This document shows, piece after piece, positions 34,917 to 45,125 of a stretch of 55,636 nucleotides of DNA (positions are counted from its first letter, which is position 1; each line of letters starts with the position of its first letter). This DNA comes from Candidatus Mediterraneibacter excrementigallinarum (lineage in GTDB: Bacteria; Bacillota; Clostridia; Lachnospirales; Lachnospiraceae). The position numbers and the translations under genes are program-made. Location of the stretch: contig DWVT01000201.1 of assembly GCA_019120075.1 (NCBI GenBank), positions 1 through 55,636 of the forward strand, read 5' to 3'. Under the pieces are notes generated by a model that ran no database searches, was not told where the DNA came from, and saw nothing but the letters and a program-made list of their open reading frames with translations.

Positions 34917-35977
34917 TCAAAATACTCCGCCGCTCCCCTTCACATGTGTCCACGGAAATCTTTTCTTATCCCGTATATACCGTATAAGCGGGACCTTCAA
35001 TAATATTCTCCCTATACGTATTTTGTACCCTTCTATCCTGGAATATTTCACAAACTGATCAATATTATCCTGAAACATAGCCAGTTCTTTTCTCTGACTT
35101 GGAATCATATCCCCTATAAAAATATTCTTCAACGGTTCTAATACCTTTATTCTCTCGAGTTCATACAACAAATCTTTTTTCCATGTCCTTGCTGTATATA
35201 TAATTTCGCATACAATAGCATTCTGGACAGAATCTTTTGCCACACATAACTTTCCGCCTGCCGTCTATTACCTCTTTCTCCATTCTGCATCAACCATACA
35301 TTTACTTTCTTCCAAGCTTCTATGTAATCATATATATTCTTTTCTATATATCGTGCAGAATTAGGTGTCGTATTATAAATATACAGAAAGCTTTCTTTCA
35401 TCCTGACAAAATCCGCTGCATACATTGCTTTCATTTTAAATGTTTCATCTTCATTCAGCCTTATGCCTTCATCAAAATATACGTTTCTCTCTAACAAAAC
35501 ATCCCGTCTATACAGACAAGAACCAAAATGACCGCTAATAGGCAACGCCTGACCGCCTCGAATAACGGCTTCTCCCATTTTCATATCAATGCAATAACGG
35601 TTACGCTTTACATTGGCACTCAGCGAGGAATACATAATAACCCCATATCCCTTATTGCATTCCAAGAGCATTTCCTGATTAATCGCTCCAGTCACATAGC
35701 AGTCATCCGCATCAAGAAACATGATATAAGTTCCCTGTGCTTTTCTAATCCCTGTATTTCTGGCAGCTGATACTCCCTGATTTGTCTGGTGAATCACACA
35801 TATACAGGAATACTGTTCTGCAAATTTATCGCAAACCACTTCCGTACCATCATTGGATCCATCATCAATTAAAATAATTTCAAAGTCTTGAATCGGCTGA
35901 TTCAAAATAGAATGTACCGCATCTGGTAAATATTTTTTAGAATTGTAAACCGGTATAACCACACTAAAATATGGCAT
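34917..35977 (-). pseudogene. glycosyltransferase family 2, frameshifted at an A6 run
   Basis: An inverting glycosyltransferase of the GT-A fold, starting MPYFSVVIPVYNSKKYLPDA with GGAG seven bases before the ATG at 35977. The catalytic domain is intact (ILIDDGSNDGT, MFLDADDCY as the DxD region). Near the C-terminus the frame ends early after GHGKKI, while the natural continuation (DLLYELERIKVLEPLKNI to the stop at 34917) is one frame over. The break is at a run of six T on the forward strand (35175-35180). A seventh would restore a 353-residue protein. Loss of the tail may inactivate it, or the run may be a slippage or sequence-error site. It is the last gene of the cluster. Confidence 0.85.
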
Positions 35978-36206
35978 CTTTACTCTCCATTTCTTCACAT
36001 GCACAAAAATCAATCTTCCAGTGCTTAATGCAAACGCAAATTTTCCCGCCTTTCAAACGCTTTTTTCTTCCATGAGTATTCCGGAAGATCAGTACCGCGA
36101 TTCCGTTTTGTTGGATATCGGCACTTCAACTAAAAGATACCATCTTAGAGTCTGCTCGCTTAAGGACTTGTCCAGACTATATACCTCTTGCATGAATCAA
36201 TCATAC

Positions 36207-37721
36207 TTATCGCGTCCGTAAAACCATCTCCATAACGCTCTTAACATATTCCCAAGCAATTTTTCTCGCTTTCCGTTCTACTACACTATCCACGCAAAAA
36301 AAAGCAATAATTACACATATGCTAACCCATACCGCATTTACAAAAAGCCAAAAATAAGAGTCCATCCTCATTGGTATTCTACCGAAGCCCCAAACAACTA
36401 TTATAAAAATAATTGCGTTTGTCAGCCATCTACGATAAGTTGGCCATGCGCTACGCTTTAGAACTCTGTGATTTGCAAATAAAATAATATCATTTGCACG
36501 ATATAGTACCGCTGCAATTGTTCCAAACAATACGCCATATATTCCAAATTTAAATACACATATAAAAGAAACGACCAAATTAATAGTGGTCTCTAGCCAT
36601 GCTCGCCACTGAGTCGACTTAAACTCTCCTGCAAAACCGATAATAAAATTAGAAGATATACGTCCGTAACTCAATAATTGATAAACCCCAAATAATACCG
36701 GCAGTCTCCAATCTATATAATTTATATCTGCACCTGACGTATATAATCTCATAAATGGCAGAATAAAAATAGAAGTTATTGCATATAACGAAAAAACCAG
36801 TGCCAGATAATAAGTTTCAAAAGCCTCATTCAATTCTATGTAACGTTTCTTATCTGTATTAAATATTTGTCCCAGTGCTGATTGTACACTATTGGACACG
36901 ATTGTAATGATATTATTTACCATTCCGTAAATAGTAGCATACATGGAGTAGATACTAACTGTCTTTAATCCAGACACAAAGGTTAAAATTAATACATCCG
37001 TATGACTAAATACTAAAGATGATATCTGATGCATAAAAACAGCGCCGCGCTGTGAAATAGCTTCAAAATTGGGAGAGACACTCAAATCCAGCCATTTATA
37101 ATTTTTCTTGATATACCAACTGACATAAATCATTTTTATAAGATTAAAAATCAGATATGTTGTCTGCACCGCTACTATGCTTTTTCCATGCATCAATAAA
37201 ATAATTCTTGTCACATCGGTTAATACTGTTGTCACTGTACCTAGATTTGTAGTAACATAATTTCTATTATCAACTCTAAGTAACATATTATATTTGCCCT
37301 GAACCAGATAGCTGATTACACTGCCTGATCCTTGTAACAGTATGACCAAACAACAAGTCATGTAAGGAATGGTTGTATCTAACAAAAGAGGATATACAAT
37401 ACTTAATACACCCACGCACCCTGCATATATAACACCAATTTTTTTATAATAGCGGTCTGTCGCTGCCAGAATATGATTAGCAGCATCATGTTCTCCTCGA
37501 CCAATCGGTCCATACAACGCCACTACAGAGGCATCTCCCACTCCAACTTCCAACAAAGCAAGATAAACATATATTTGACGAATTGAGGACAGAAGTCCAT
37601 TCACTTCGGAACCATAGTTCACAATAAAAAGTCTGGGAATAACAATTGCAACAACAGAAGTCAATAAATTTCCAAGTATTCCCCACACTAAGTTATTAAG
37701 ACTATTTTTTTTTCTGGACAT
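36207..37721 (-). CDS. polysaccharide flippase (Wzx/MATE-like)
   Basis: A 504-residue protein with about 12-14 predicted membrane helices of the polysaccharide-transporter (PST/MOP) family, expected to flip lipid-linked repeat units across the membrane. The N-terminus NLVWGILGNLLTSVVAIVIPRLFIVNYG is typical. The start follows AGGTGA. The 230 bases to the next gene contain no recognisable reading frame. It works with the EpsG-like polymerase and the LCP ligase of this cluster. Confidence 0.88.
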   Translation of the reverse strand: MSRKKNSLNNLVWGILGNLLTSVVAIVIPRLFIVNYGSEVNGLLSSIRQIYVYLALLEVGVGDASVVALYGPIGRGEHDAANHILAATDRYYKKIGVIYAGCVGVLSIVYPLLLDTTIPYMTCCLVILLQGSGSVISYLVQGKYNMLLRVDNRNYVTTNLGTVTTVLTDVTRIILLMHGKSIVAVQTTYLIFNLIKMIYVSWYIKKNYKWLDLSVSPNFEAISQRGAVFMHQISSLVFSHTDVLILTFVSGLKTVSIYSMYATIYGMVNNIITIVSNSVQSALGQIFNTDKKRYIELNEAFETYYLALVFSLYAITSIFILPFMRLYTSGADINYIDWRLPVLFGVYQLLSYGRISSNFIIGFAGEFKSTQWRAWLETTINLVVSFICVFKFGIYGVLFGTIAAVLYRANDIILFANHRVLKRSAWPTYRRWLTNAIIFIIVVWGFGRIPMRMDSYFWLFVNAVWVSICVIIAFFCVDSVVERKARKIAWEYVKSVMEMVLRTR

Positions 37722-37787
37722 ATTGTGTCACCTCAAATTTTAGCTTTTTTAATTTTCTATATGAATTATGCACAAAACTTTTAATAT

Positions 37788-38357
37788 CTACAAATCAAAT
37801 CCTCCTCCGGAATTTTCGAGCTCCTCTTTCCAGCTTTTCCACTCATCATCCGTACGCTCTGAAAAAATTTTATTTGATACCGGAAGTGTTTCCAACCTCT
37901 TTTTCTGCTTGTCTATATATTCATCATAGGTACACAAAATCCTATAAGTCGTGTCAGATCCCCGCACAACTACTGAATTGTCTGGAATATCTCTTGAACA
38001 AATTGTTCCCGCACCGACAATCACTTTATTCCCAATAGTAACTCCCGGAAGAATTACCGAGCCGTAACCAATAAAAACATCATTTCCTATTTTAACCGGA
38101 GCCACTTTACAATAACCTAATGCCTTTTTTGTTGTTCCATCATGTGCAAGGATAGTTGTGCCTGAAATTGTTACATTATCTCCTATCGTAACCAAATGTC
38201 CAAAACAGTAATCAATAGTACTGTCCGGCCCATCAAAGTTCTTCCCTATAGTTACCCCTCTGGCTCTCCACTGCTCTTCTTTCGACAATGTCGGCGGCTT
38301 TTTTCTAATCCCCAAACTGTATATTATAGGTTTCAAAACTTTCTTGATCCATCTCAT
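37788..38357 (-). CDS. hexapeptide-repeat acyltransferase
   Basis: A 189-residue left-handed beta-helix (LbH) protein with isoleucine-rich hexapeptide repeats such as VTIGDNVTISGTTILAHDGTT and VTIGNKVIVGAGTICSRDIP. It resembles maltose/chloramphenicol acetyltransferase-type O-acetyltransferases, so it probably acetylates the polysaccharide repeat unit. The ATG at 38357 is preferred because AAAGG lies seven bases upstream. It is four bases after the neighbouring acyltransferase gene. Confidence 0.85.
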   Translation of the reverse strand: MRWIKKVLKPIIYSLGIRKKPPTLSKEEQWRARGVTIGKNFDGPDSTIDYCFGHLVTIGDNVTISGTTILAHDGTTKKALGYCKVAPVKIGNDVFIGYGSVILPGVTIGNKVIVGAGTICSRDIPDNSVVVRGSDTTYRILCTYDEYIDKQKKRLETLPVSNKIFSERTDDEWKSWKEELENSGGGFDL

Positions 38358-38361
38358 ACTT

Positions 38362-39048
38362 TTACCTTTCAACACTCGGGCTCATTCTGTCCCACTTGCC
38401 ACCATTTTCTTTGATATGCGATCTATGTTCGCTACTAAAAATCATATGGCTGCCAACCCTTTTGTTCACAGTAGAATTTGCACCAACGACGCTTCCCTCT
38501 CCTATTGTTACCCCTTTCAATACCAGTACGTTTGTTGCCAGCCATACATGATCTCCAATAACTACAGGTGCCGGACGATTTGCGATTTTACCTTGTTCAT
38601 CTATTATCTGATGATGATCACTGTCATAAACCACAACATTCCGTCCGATCATTACATCCTTTCCAAAAATAATTTTCTCTGCCACAATCACCGTACTATT
38701 ACTATTCATTGTAAAATATTTACAGTCAAAAACAGCATCCTTCAATATTTCAACCGTTGATCCGTAAGAAATTTTGCATCCTCCATAAATACTCCAGATT
38801 GCGCTCTCCCTTAAACGAAGACGCGTTTCTGCTTTTGATTTTCGCAGAAGATCACAGCCAATTTCTATGTCTCCTCCACCAATATAAATCCGTGCACCTG
38901 ACGCAATATCAATAACGGAGTTCTTGTACGGAATTAATTTGCTCTGGTCAGTTCGTATAATTGATTTACAAAAATAATTCAAATGTAAGAACTGAAAAAA
39001 ATTTATTCTTTTTAAAAATCGAACTCGCTGTGCAATTTTCTTTATCAT
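38362..39048 (-). CDS. hexapeptide-repeat acyltransferase, longer type
   Basis: A 228-residue LbH acyltransferase. The C-terminal half holds regular hexapeptide turns (FGKDVMIGRNVVVYDSDHH, GDHVWLATNVLVLKGVTIGEGSVVGANS) with the His residues of the active site of the WcaF/WbbJ-like O-acetyltransferases. The N-terminal ~90 residues are more irregular. It overlaps the upstream glycosyltransferase gene by four bases. It probably adds an acetyl group to the same repeat unit. Confidence 0.84.
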   Translation of the reverse strand: MIKKIAQRVRFLKRINFFQFLHLNYFCKSIIRTDQSKLIPYKNSVIDIASGARIYIGGGDIEIGCDLLRKSKAETRLRLRESAIWSIYGGCKISYGSTVEILKDAVFDCKYFTMNSNSTVIVAEKIIFGKDVMIGRNVVVYDSDHHQIIDEQGKIANRPAPVVIGDHVWLATNVLVLKGVTIGEGSVVGANSTVNKRVGSHMIFSSEHRSHIKENGGKWDRMSPSVER

Positions 39049-39974
39049 TTCATGCTCCCGTTAAAATACTCTAACATTGCCTGCCATTGTTCATCATTCT
39101 GCCCCTCTGCGGCATTAACATACCAAAGACTCCCTTCTGCCGTCCCATAAATTGTAATAGGAAACGAACGCCAAGGAGTTGCCGCTGTTATCTTTGTATT
39201 ATTACGATATGCCATGAAAGTCAGCCACAGATCATCTGCATAGGGGCATAATTTCTGAATCAGTTTCACATCAAAAAGCTTTTCATCCAATGTATGTGGC
39301 GGATATAATGAGCCGCTTCCCGAAAAAATCTGAATGTTGTCTGAATGTTTGAACGTCTCTTTTAACTTTGGATTTCTCCACAAAGAGGGCTTTGCTTCAA
39401 AAGATGGCTCTATTACCTGCGCTGTCATTGTACATATATCATCTGGATTTTCATTATGCATATCCAGCAATTTCTTGATTGTATCCCGCGGATAGAACAT
39501 ATCATCATCTGCCAAAATAATCAAATCTTCCGGATATTCCTGCATCACATAATAATATTTCTTATGACTGCGCAGGTCTTCACAAAACCGAATTGAAAGA
39601 CCTCTTTCCCGCTGTCGCAATAATGCTTTAGGTAAATCATCCATATTTTCAAACTGCGTTTTTGCTAGCCACAAAATAATTGCATCCGGTTTCACACTCT
39701 GCCGCAGAAGAGTCTCAATCGTCAGCCACACTGTACCTATACGTTTGGGGTAAGACGTCAGTGATACAATAACCTTCTGTTTTCGTGCTCTTTCTGCTAT
39801 GCCACATCGTTTTGATGGATGTTTCATATACCAATTCCGGATTAACACATTATAGATCCATTCTATCCTATCCAAAAAATTTTTTAAAAATTTCGAAGGT
39901 TCTTTTCTCTCCTCTTTGGCTTTTTTTTCTTTTCTTTTTAAATAAAAATATAATCTATAAATAAATGAATACAT
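39045..39974 (-). CDS. glycosyltransferase (GT-A fold, DDD motif)
   Basis: A 309-residue protein with a basic N-terminal segment and then KVIVSLTSYPKRIGTVWLTIETLL, leading to LIILADDDMFYP as the metal-binding DxD motif. This is the pattern of a distinct group of capsule-cluster transferases, not a typical GT2 beginning. The donor and linkage are unknown. The C-terminal PITIYGTAEGSLWYVN segment is characteristic of the same group. No membrane helix was seen. Confidence 0.75.
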   Translation of the reverse strand: MYSFIYRLYFYLKRKEKKAKEERKEPSKFLKNFLDRIEWIYNVLIRNWYMKHPSKRCGIAERARKQKVIVSLTSYPKRIGTVWLTIETLLRQSVKPDAIILWLAKTQFENMDDLPKALLRQRERGLSIRFCEDLRSHKKYYYVMQEYPEDLIILADDDMFYPRDTIKKLLDMHNENPDDICTMTAQVIEPSFEAKPSLWRNPKLKETFKHSDNIQIFSGSGSLYPPHTLDEKLFDVKLIQKLCPYADDLWLTFMAYRNNTKITAATPWRSFPITIYGTAEGSLWYVNAAEGQNDEQWQAMLEYFNGSMK

Positions 39975-39980
39975 TTTTCT

Positions 39981-40937
39981 TTACCCTGCATGTAATATAT
40001 TCCGTATAATTTTATTTGTATATTTTATATACAATACAAAATCCTTTTTTGTCGCTCTCCCTGTCTTTTTCAGTTCAAAATAATGCTTTTTTATCAACTC
40101 TGCTTTTTTAGTATCTATTGCATTGCCAAAACGGAGTTTTGCATAATATCCTTTTACTATATCATTATATTTTAATACATCTTTATCTGAGATTCTCTCC
40201 AGTGTATGTAATAAGATCTGTTCATAATTGTATAATTGTTGAATGATTTTTTCACTAGAATTTTGACTATGGGAATGACTTTCGTTTCTCACATAATATT
40301 TATATACTGACTTGTCCACATATCCGGGTTCCCCATAGTACCAGCCTAACGGCAAAAGTATCTGGGCATTCTGTCCGCCTGCGCCTGTATAAATTTCTCG
40401 ATTCAGAATTACCTTTTCAAACGCAGCAGTTTTTACCAGATATCCGGAAAAAAATACATCTCTTACCATAAGTATATCTTCAAAAAAAGCATATCTTCCA
40501 TTTTTCTTTCTTTTTTCAAAAACATCCACTATTTTATCTGGCTCGTCCTCATCTACAGCTATAGCTTTACCGTAACAGTAAACATATTCCGAATTCTTTT
40601 CCAAAAAATCAACTTTTTTCTTAATAAAATCAGGCATAATTTCATCATCAGAATCTAACCAAGTAACATATTCACCCGTAAATAGCTTTAGTCCCCTATT
40701 TAGAGCTGCCGCCTGACCTGCATTTTTCTGAAATTCATAGATCAAGGTAATTCCTTTTTTATCAAATAGCGAACGATACTGATTCACTACATTTTCTGTT
40801 CGGTCGGTCGAGCCATCATTTATTAGAACCACCTCTAAATTAGTATATGTTTGATTTAAAATTGAATCAAAAAAACGAGAAAGATAACTTTCTCCATTGT
40901 AACATGGTGTAACAATACTTACTAATGCTTTATTCAT
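39981..40937 (-). CDS. glycosyltransferase family 2
   Basis: A 318-residue GT-A enzyme. Motifs: VSIVTPCYNGESYLSRFFDSIL at the N-terminus, VLINDGSTDRTE with the nucleotide-binding Asp, and VTWLDSDDEIMP as DxD. The C-terminal ~100 residues are lysine-rich and should help dock on the membrane. AGGGA precedes the ATG. It adds one sugar of the repeat unit; which one is not predictable. Confidence 0.88.
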   Translation of the reverse strand: MNKALVSIVTPCYNGESYLSRFFDSILNQTYTNLEVVLINDGSTDRTENVVNQYRSLFDKKGITLIYEFQKNAGQAAALNRGLKLFTGEYVTWLDSDDEIMPDFIKKKVDFLEKNSEYVYCYGKAIAVDEDEPDKIVDVFEKRKKNGRYAFFEDILMVRDVFFSGYLVKTAAFEKVILNREIYTGAGGQNAQILLPLGWYYGEPGYVDKSVYKYYVRNESHSHSQNSSEKIIQQLYNYEQILLHTLERISDKDVLKYNDIVKGYYAKLRFGNAIDTKKAELIKKHYFELKKTGRATKKDFVLYIKYTNKIIRNILHAG

Positions 40938-40938
40938 A

Positions 40939-41928
40939 TTATTTCCCTAATAATTTTTTTAACTTAGCAGTTATTTTCCAATATAGAACAATCAATTTAG
41001 GATTCAAATCAAAAGCACCCAAGAAAAGTGCATTTTCATTTGGATAACGTTTACTCGCATACCCCTTTTTATAAATAGACCGATAACACAAGACGATATA
41101 TCTCATTTTCGACTTATCATCTAACAAATCCTTCACACGGGAATACTCCCAAATCAACGCATGGAGATATTCGTCATAGGCTATCTCTTCAAGTTCTCTC
41201 AAATGATGTATGTGATAGAATTCGATACGTTGCTTTAACGCTGGCAGATAATCCAGCTTTCCCACATGAAATTCTTTATTCATAATACTTGTTGGATTCT
41301 GAAAATAATAGGTTAGTTTTTGTGGAATTACAGCAATTTTTTTACACCGAAATAATATTTGATGTGTGACAAAAATGTCCTCGAAAATTCTGCCCTCCGG
41401 ATATTGAATTTTATCAAAAAGTTCTCTTCTATATAATTTTCCCCAAGGAGCAACATACTGTAAAGCTTTGTCGTTTCCTGAATATATACGATACAATGCA
41501 GTTTCCCCATCAATTACCTCTGCAGGGATTCCGGTACAGTATGTAAACTGAAATAAAGTCTCAACACCCCTTTGGAAATCGCAGATTACTAAATCTGTAT
41601 CTTCCTCTATCAGCGCTTTATACATAACTTCGACCATACCGTTATATAAATAATCATCACTGTCAACCATAAGAATATATTTTCCATTAGCATTAGCCAG
41701 GCCTACATTTCTAGCTCCACTTATTCCTTTATTAACTTGATGTATAACTTTAATACGACTGTCTTTTTGAGCCCATTTATCACAAACTTCTGGACACTGA
41801 TCCGGTGATCCATCATCAATAAGAATAATTTCAAGATTTCGATATGTCTGACAAACAACAGAACTAATACATCTATCTAAATATTTTTCTGCTTTATAAA
41901 TTGGTATAATAACTGTAATTAAATCCAT
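40939..41928 (-). CDS. glycosyltransferase family 2
   Basis: A 329-residue GT2 enzyme with ITVIIPIYKAEKYLDRCISSVV, ILIDDGSPDQCPEVCD and ILMVDSDDYLYNGM. It is close in style to the GT2 enzymes at 43122-44096 and 44101-45099, so these may be paralogues with different specificities. AGGAG lies about 11 bases before the ATG. It abuts the pyruvyl transferase gene with no gap. Confidence 0.9.
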   Translation of the reverse strand: MDLITVIIPIYKAEKYLDRCISSVVCQTYRNLEIILIDDGSPDQCPEVCDKWAQKDSRIKVIHQVNKGISGARNVGLANANGKYILMVDSDDYLYNGMVEVMYKALIEEDTDLVICDFQRGVETLFQFTYCTGIPAEVIDGETALYRIYSGNDKALQYVAPWGKLYRRELFDKIQYPEGRIFEDIFVTHQILFRCKKIAVIPQKLTYYFQNPTSIMNKEFHVGKLDYLPALKQRIEFYHIHHLRELEEIAYDEYLHALIWEYSRVKDLLDDKSKMRYIVLCYRSIYKKGYASKRYPNENALFLGAFDLNPKLIVLYWKITAKLKKLLGK

Positions 41929-43095
41929 TTACCAAGTACTCCTGATTATATTCTTTATGTTTCTAGCCCTTTCTACATATTCATCCATCACGTTTTCAAG
42001 ATGTCCTTTAATTTCATGTTCATGCTCAAATATCCACCTGAATGCCTCAAACAAGTTTTCTTTTTCTCTTAAATCCTGTACCGAAATCACATAATTTGTT
42101 TCTGTTCCAAACAGATCTTTGGCAATTCCTCGAGATTTAATAGAATATCCCAACACCAAAGTCGGTACTCCCGTGGAATATGCTGCAATTGTTGCATGGG
42201 TTCTCGCCCCAACAAAAAAACGACATCTGGAAATATAACCTTTTAACTGCATACAATTACAATCATCAATAAGCACTACACGATCAGTGTTTTTAAATTT
42301 ATTGTACAGCTCTCTCAGGACAGTTCTATCATCATTATCCTCCCACACCACATGAGGAATCAATGCAATAGCACATTCTGTATTTTCTAAAATCCATTGC
42401 ATCATATATACAAAATTATCATACACAATTCCTTTTCTGGATTCTTTCCTAATAACCAACGGGCTTACATTAAGTCCGATAGTATTGTTTTCTACAAATC
42501 CTTCAGGTAATGGAAGATATTCTGCCGGAAGGGTAAACGCCGAATCTGGATTAAGCCCAATATTAGTCAGTCCATTGTCTTTTAACAATTGATATGTCAA
42601 AGATTCTCTCGCCGATATGTAGGTATAACGCTTCATGTCTTCAACAAAAAGCGGGTCATCAAAAAGTTGTTTTTCCAAAGAACACCCTAACAAGACCGAC
42701 TTGCATCCTCTTTTAGAAATCAACTCGTGCAATTTGATAAATTTAGGATAATCATCATAGCAATAAATATCTCCGCCAACCGATATTTCAACATCTCCCT
42801 TTTTTAAAGATTTTATACTTTTCTTATATGGAAGAATGTCCATCGGAAAATAATCTTTATTTCGCTTTAATTGCAAATATGCTTTCAAAAATTCAAAATT
42901 AATCTTAGAATATGCCTGCGTTCCCGGTTGAATGTCTGCTATATCCTGAATTCCATAATGAAAATCCTGTTGTGGTGCTTCTGAAAATAACTTTAACTTG
43001 GTTTGCTCTCCCAATAGAATGCGCAGGCTACGTACAAGCGCCTCACAGCCATGGTTCGCACTTCCCCCATGGTTATAAAGGAATATTTCTCCCAT
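41929..43095 (-). CDS. polysaccharide pyruvyl transferase family protein
   Basis: A 388-residue protein of the CsaB/WcaK family, which transfers a pyruvyl group from phosphoenolpyruvate to make a ketal on a sugar. Features are the N-terminal YNHGGSANHGCEALVRSL, a middle DVEISVGGDIYCYDD segment and the C-terminal RCRFFVGARTHATIAAYSTGVPTLVLGYSIKSRG block typical of the family. A negatively charged pyruvate ketal on the exopolysaccharide is the expected result. It lies inside a continuous run of glycosyltransferase genes. Confidence 0.85.
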   Translation of the reverse strand: MGEIFLYNHGGSANHGCEALVRSLRILLGEQTKLKLFSEAPQQDFHYGIQDIADIQPGTQAYSKINFEFLKAYLQLKRNKDYFPMDILPYKKSIKSLKKGDVEISVGGDIYCYDDYPKFIKLHELISKRGCKSVLLGCSLEKQLFDDPLFVEDMKRYTYISARESLTYQLLKDNGLTNIGLNPDSAFTLPAEYLPLPEGFVENNTIGLNVSPLVIRKESRKGIVYDNFVYMMQWILENTECAIALIPHVVWEDNDDRTVLRELYNKFKNTDRVVLIDDCNCMQLKGYISRCRFFVGARTHATIAAYSTGVPTLVLGYSIKSRGIAKDLFGTETNYVISVQDLREKENLFEAFRWIFEHEHEIKGHLENVMDEYVERARNIKNIIRSTW

Positions 43096-43121
43096 CTTCC
43101 CTAATACTCCTGTAAATTCTT

Positions 43122-44096
43122 TTATTTCCCCATAATAACTCTTAGTTTTAAATACAAAAAAATAATTAATTTTCTACTTTTTATGTACTGTCTGATACAC
43201 CATTTTTCCATTCCCATAACATTTTCTGTTACATCTGGGATCACATGCTTCAATCTAAAAAAAAGCCGAACAAAATCTTTATAAGGTATTTTCTCATTTA
43301 CCAATAAAACCGTATAAACATACCCTGTCATTCTTTCTAAATATATTTGTTCATTTTCTTTACTAAAGCAATCCATTTTTATTAAAATCTCTTTTGTTTT
43401 TTTTTGTATTTCGGCTTGTTTAAAAAAGTCTGTTTTATCATCCTGAAGTATAATTGCTGAATTTTCTACTCCTTGTAGATAATAATATCCTGAAAAGTTT
43501 AAAAAATAAATTTTCTTAAGTATCTTATATATCCTTAAATAAAACTCATAGTCCTCAGCAAGTTGAATTTCTTCATCAAATCGAATATGTTTTTCTTCAA
43601 TGATACAGCGCCGGGTTAATTTTCCAGCTACAAATCCATATATTCCCGTCTCTATCTGCTCTTTATAAAAGCCAGCCGCAACTTCACTTATCTCTTTCAT
43701 ACCACTTAAAGAGGGCAAAACTTCTGCTAAAACGATACCTTCATAATTAACTTTGGTCAGCCCACCGATAATCATATCATATTCCGGTTGGTATAGCTTT
43801 TCCAGATAATTTTCTGTAATATAATCATCTGAATCAATAAATGTAACATATTCTCCTCTTGCATAATCCAAGCCCGTATTCCTTGCTCTTGAGACACCCC
43901 CATTTTTTATATGAAATACTTTAATTCTCTTATCTCCTGTATATTCCAGACAAATTGAGTAAGACAGATCAGTTGATCCATCATCGATAATAATTAATTC
44001 CCATTCTGTCAGGGTTTGTGCTAATATTGATTCAATTGCTTTCCGCACATATTTTTCCTTATTATACACAGGCATAATAATTGACACTTTGCACAT
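43122..44096 (-). CDS. glycosyltransferase family 2
   Basis: A 324-residue GT2 enzyme: VSIIMPVYNKEKYVRKAIESIL, IIIDDGSTDLSYS, and VTFIDSDDYITENYLEKL. The C-terminal part is rich in Ile, Lys and aromatic residues and reflects the AT-rich DNA here. The ribosome site is weak. It is the partner of neighbouring GT2 genes in building the repeat unit; donor unknown. Confidence 0.9.
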   Translation of the reverse strand: MCKVSIIMPVYNKEKYVRKAIESILAQTLTEWELIIIDDGSTDLSYSICLEYTGDKRIKVFHIKNGGVSRARNTGLDYARGEYVTFIDSDDYITENYLEKLYQPEYDMIIGGLTKVNYEGIVLAEVLPSLSGMKEISEVAAGFYKEQIETGIYGFVAGKLTRRCIIEEKHIRFDEEIQLAEDYEFYLRIYKILKKIYFLNFSGYYYLQGVENSAIILQDDKTDFFKQAEIQKKTKEILIKMDCFSKENEQIYLERMTGYVYTVLLVNEKIPYKDFVRLFFRLKHVIPDVTENVMGMEKWCIRQYIKSRKLIIFLYLKLRVIMGK

Positions 44097-44100
44097 AAAT

Positions 44101-45099
44101 TTATACCACCCAAGAATACAACAACGGTTTACAATATTTTATCAATAAAATTTGTATCTTCAATTTCCAGGACCACTTCGGAAAAACAAAATCTTGAAAC
44201 GCATCTTTCAGCCTGGGAGAATTCATGATATTCTTTCTCATTATCACCTGTTTCTTAAACGTCTCCCCACTGACCTTAATCTGTCCCAGACAATTACATG
44301 CATAAAAAATCATATGCAGTTTTAGCTGTCTTTGAAAATCGTACTCTGCAACATTATCAAAAAACTGATGAAGATGCTGATTCATAGTGCAGTACACCTC
44401 CCATGCCCCCGATCGATAACTGGTAGTGATTGTGCCCTCATTTTGATAATAATTATAGAGTCCTTCGCCTTTTAAATAATAAAAACTGTCTGCATAATAT
44501 CCAGCAAATGCGCTGAAAATATTATCTTCTGACCATTTTACTTCTTCATCAAACAGCAACCTGTTCTTTTTCAAAAATTCTGTTCGGTACATGCAATGCC
44601 AGACGGAAAGCAGGGGACCATATTCCAGATTTTCGCTCATGATCAATTGAGGAAATATTTCCTTTTTAATAGCATCTCGATTATATCTTCCCCCCGGGAT
44701 CTCCAGTGTTTTCAGAAATTTCTCACCATTATTCAGAATTCTTATATAATCAGACATGACAAAGTCGACATTTTCTCTTTGGATTATTTCATACAAACGC
44801 TCATACATATTATCAGCCACGTCATCATCTGAATCAATAAATCCAATATATTTCCCCTGGGCAACTTCTATTCCCACATTTCGTGCGCTGCTCAATCCAC
44901 CATTTTCCTTATGGATCACCCTAATTCGTGAATCTTTCTCAGCAAACTGATCACACATAGCAGGACATTGATCAGGTGAACCATCATCAACAAGAATGAT
45001 TTCAATATCACTAAATGTCTGAGAAAGCAGGCTTCCCACGCAACGCTGTAAATACCTTTCCACTTTGTAGACAGGCACAACAATACTTATCTCAGCCAT
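44101..45099 (-). CDS. glycosyltransferase family 2
   Basis: A 332-residue GT2 enzyme: ISIVVPVYKVERYLQRCVGSLL, ILVDDGSPDQCPAMCDQF, and IGFIDSDDDVADNMYERL. GAGGAGG lies eight bases before the ATG. It is very similar in its N-terminal half to the product of 40939-41928, suggesting duplication within the cluster. Confidence 0.9.
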   Translation of the reverse strand: MAEISIVVPVYKVERYLQRCVGSLLSQTFSDIEIILVDDGSPDQCPAMCDQFAEKDSRIRVIHKENGGLSSARNVGIEVAQGKYIGFIDSDDDVADNMYERLYEIIQRENVDFVMSDYIRILNNGEKFLKTLEIPGGRYNRDAIKKEIFPQLIMSENLEYGPLLSVWHCMYRTEFLKKNRLLFDEEVKWSEDNIFSAFAGYYADSFYYLKGEGLYNYYQNEGTITTSYRSGAWEVYCTMNQHLHQFFDNVAEYDFQRQLKLHMIFYACNCLGQIKVSGETFKKQVIMRKNIMNSPRLKDAFQDFVFPKWSWKLKIQILLIKYCKPLLYSWVV

Positions 45100-45125
45100 A
45101 TGCAGTTCCTCCTCAGATTTCTTTT

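Noticed and set aside
36014-36206. Possible small gene between flippase and the last glycosyltransferase
   Set aside because: Short open frames on both strands lack ribosome sites and family features; at most a degraded remnant.
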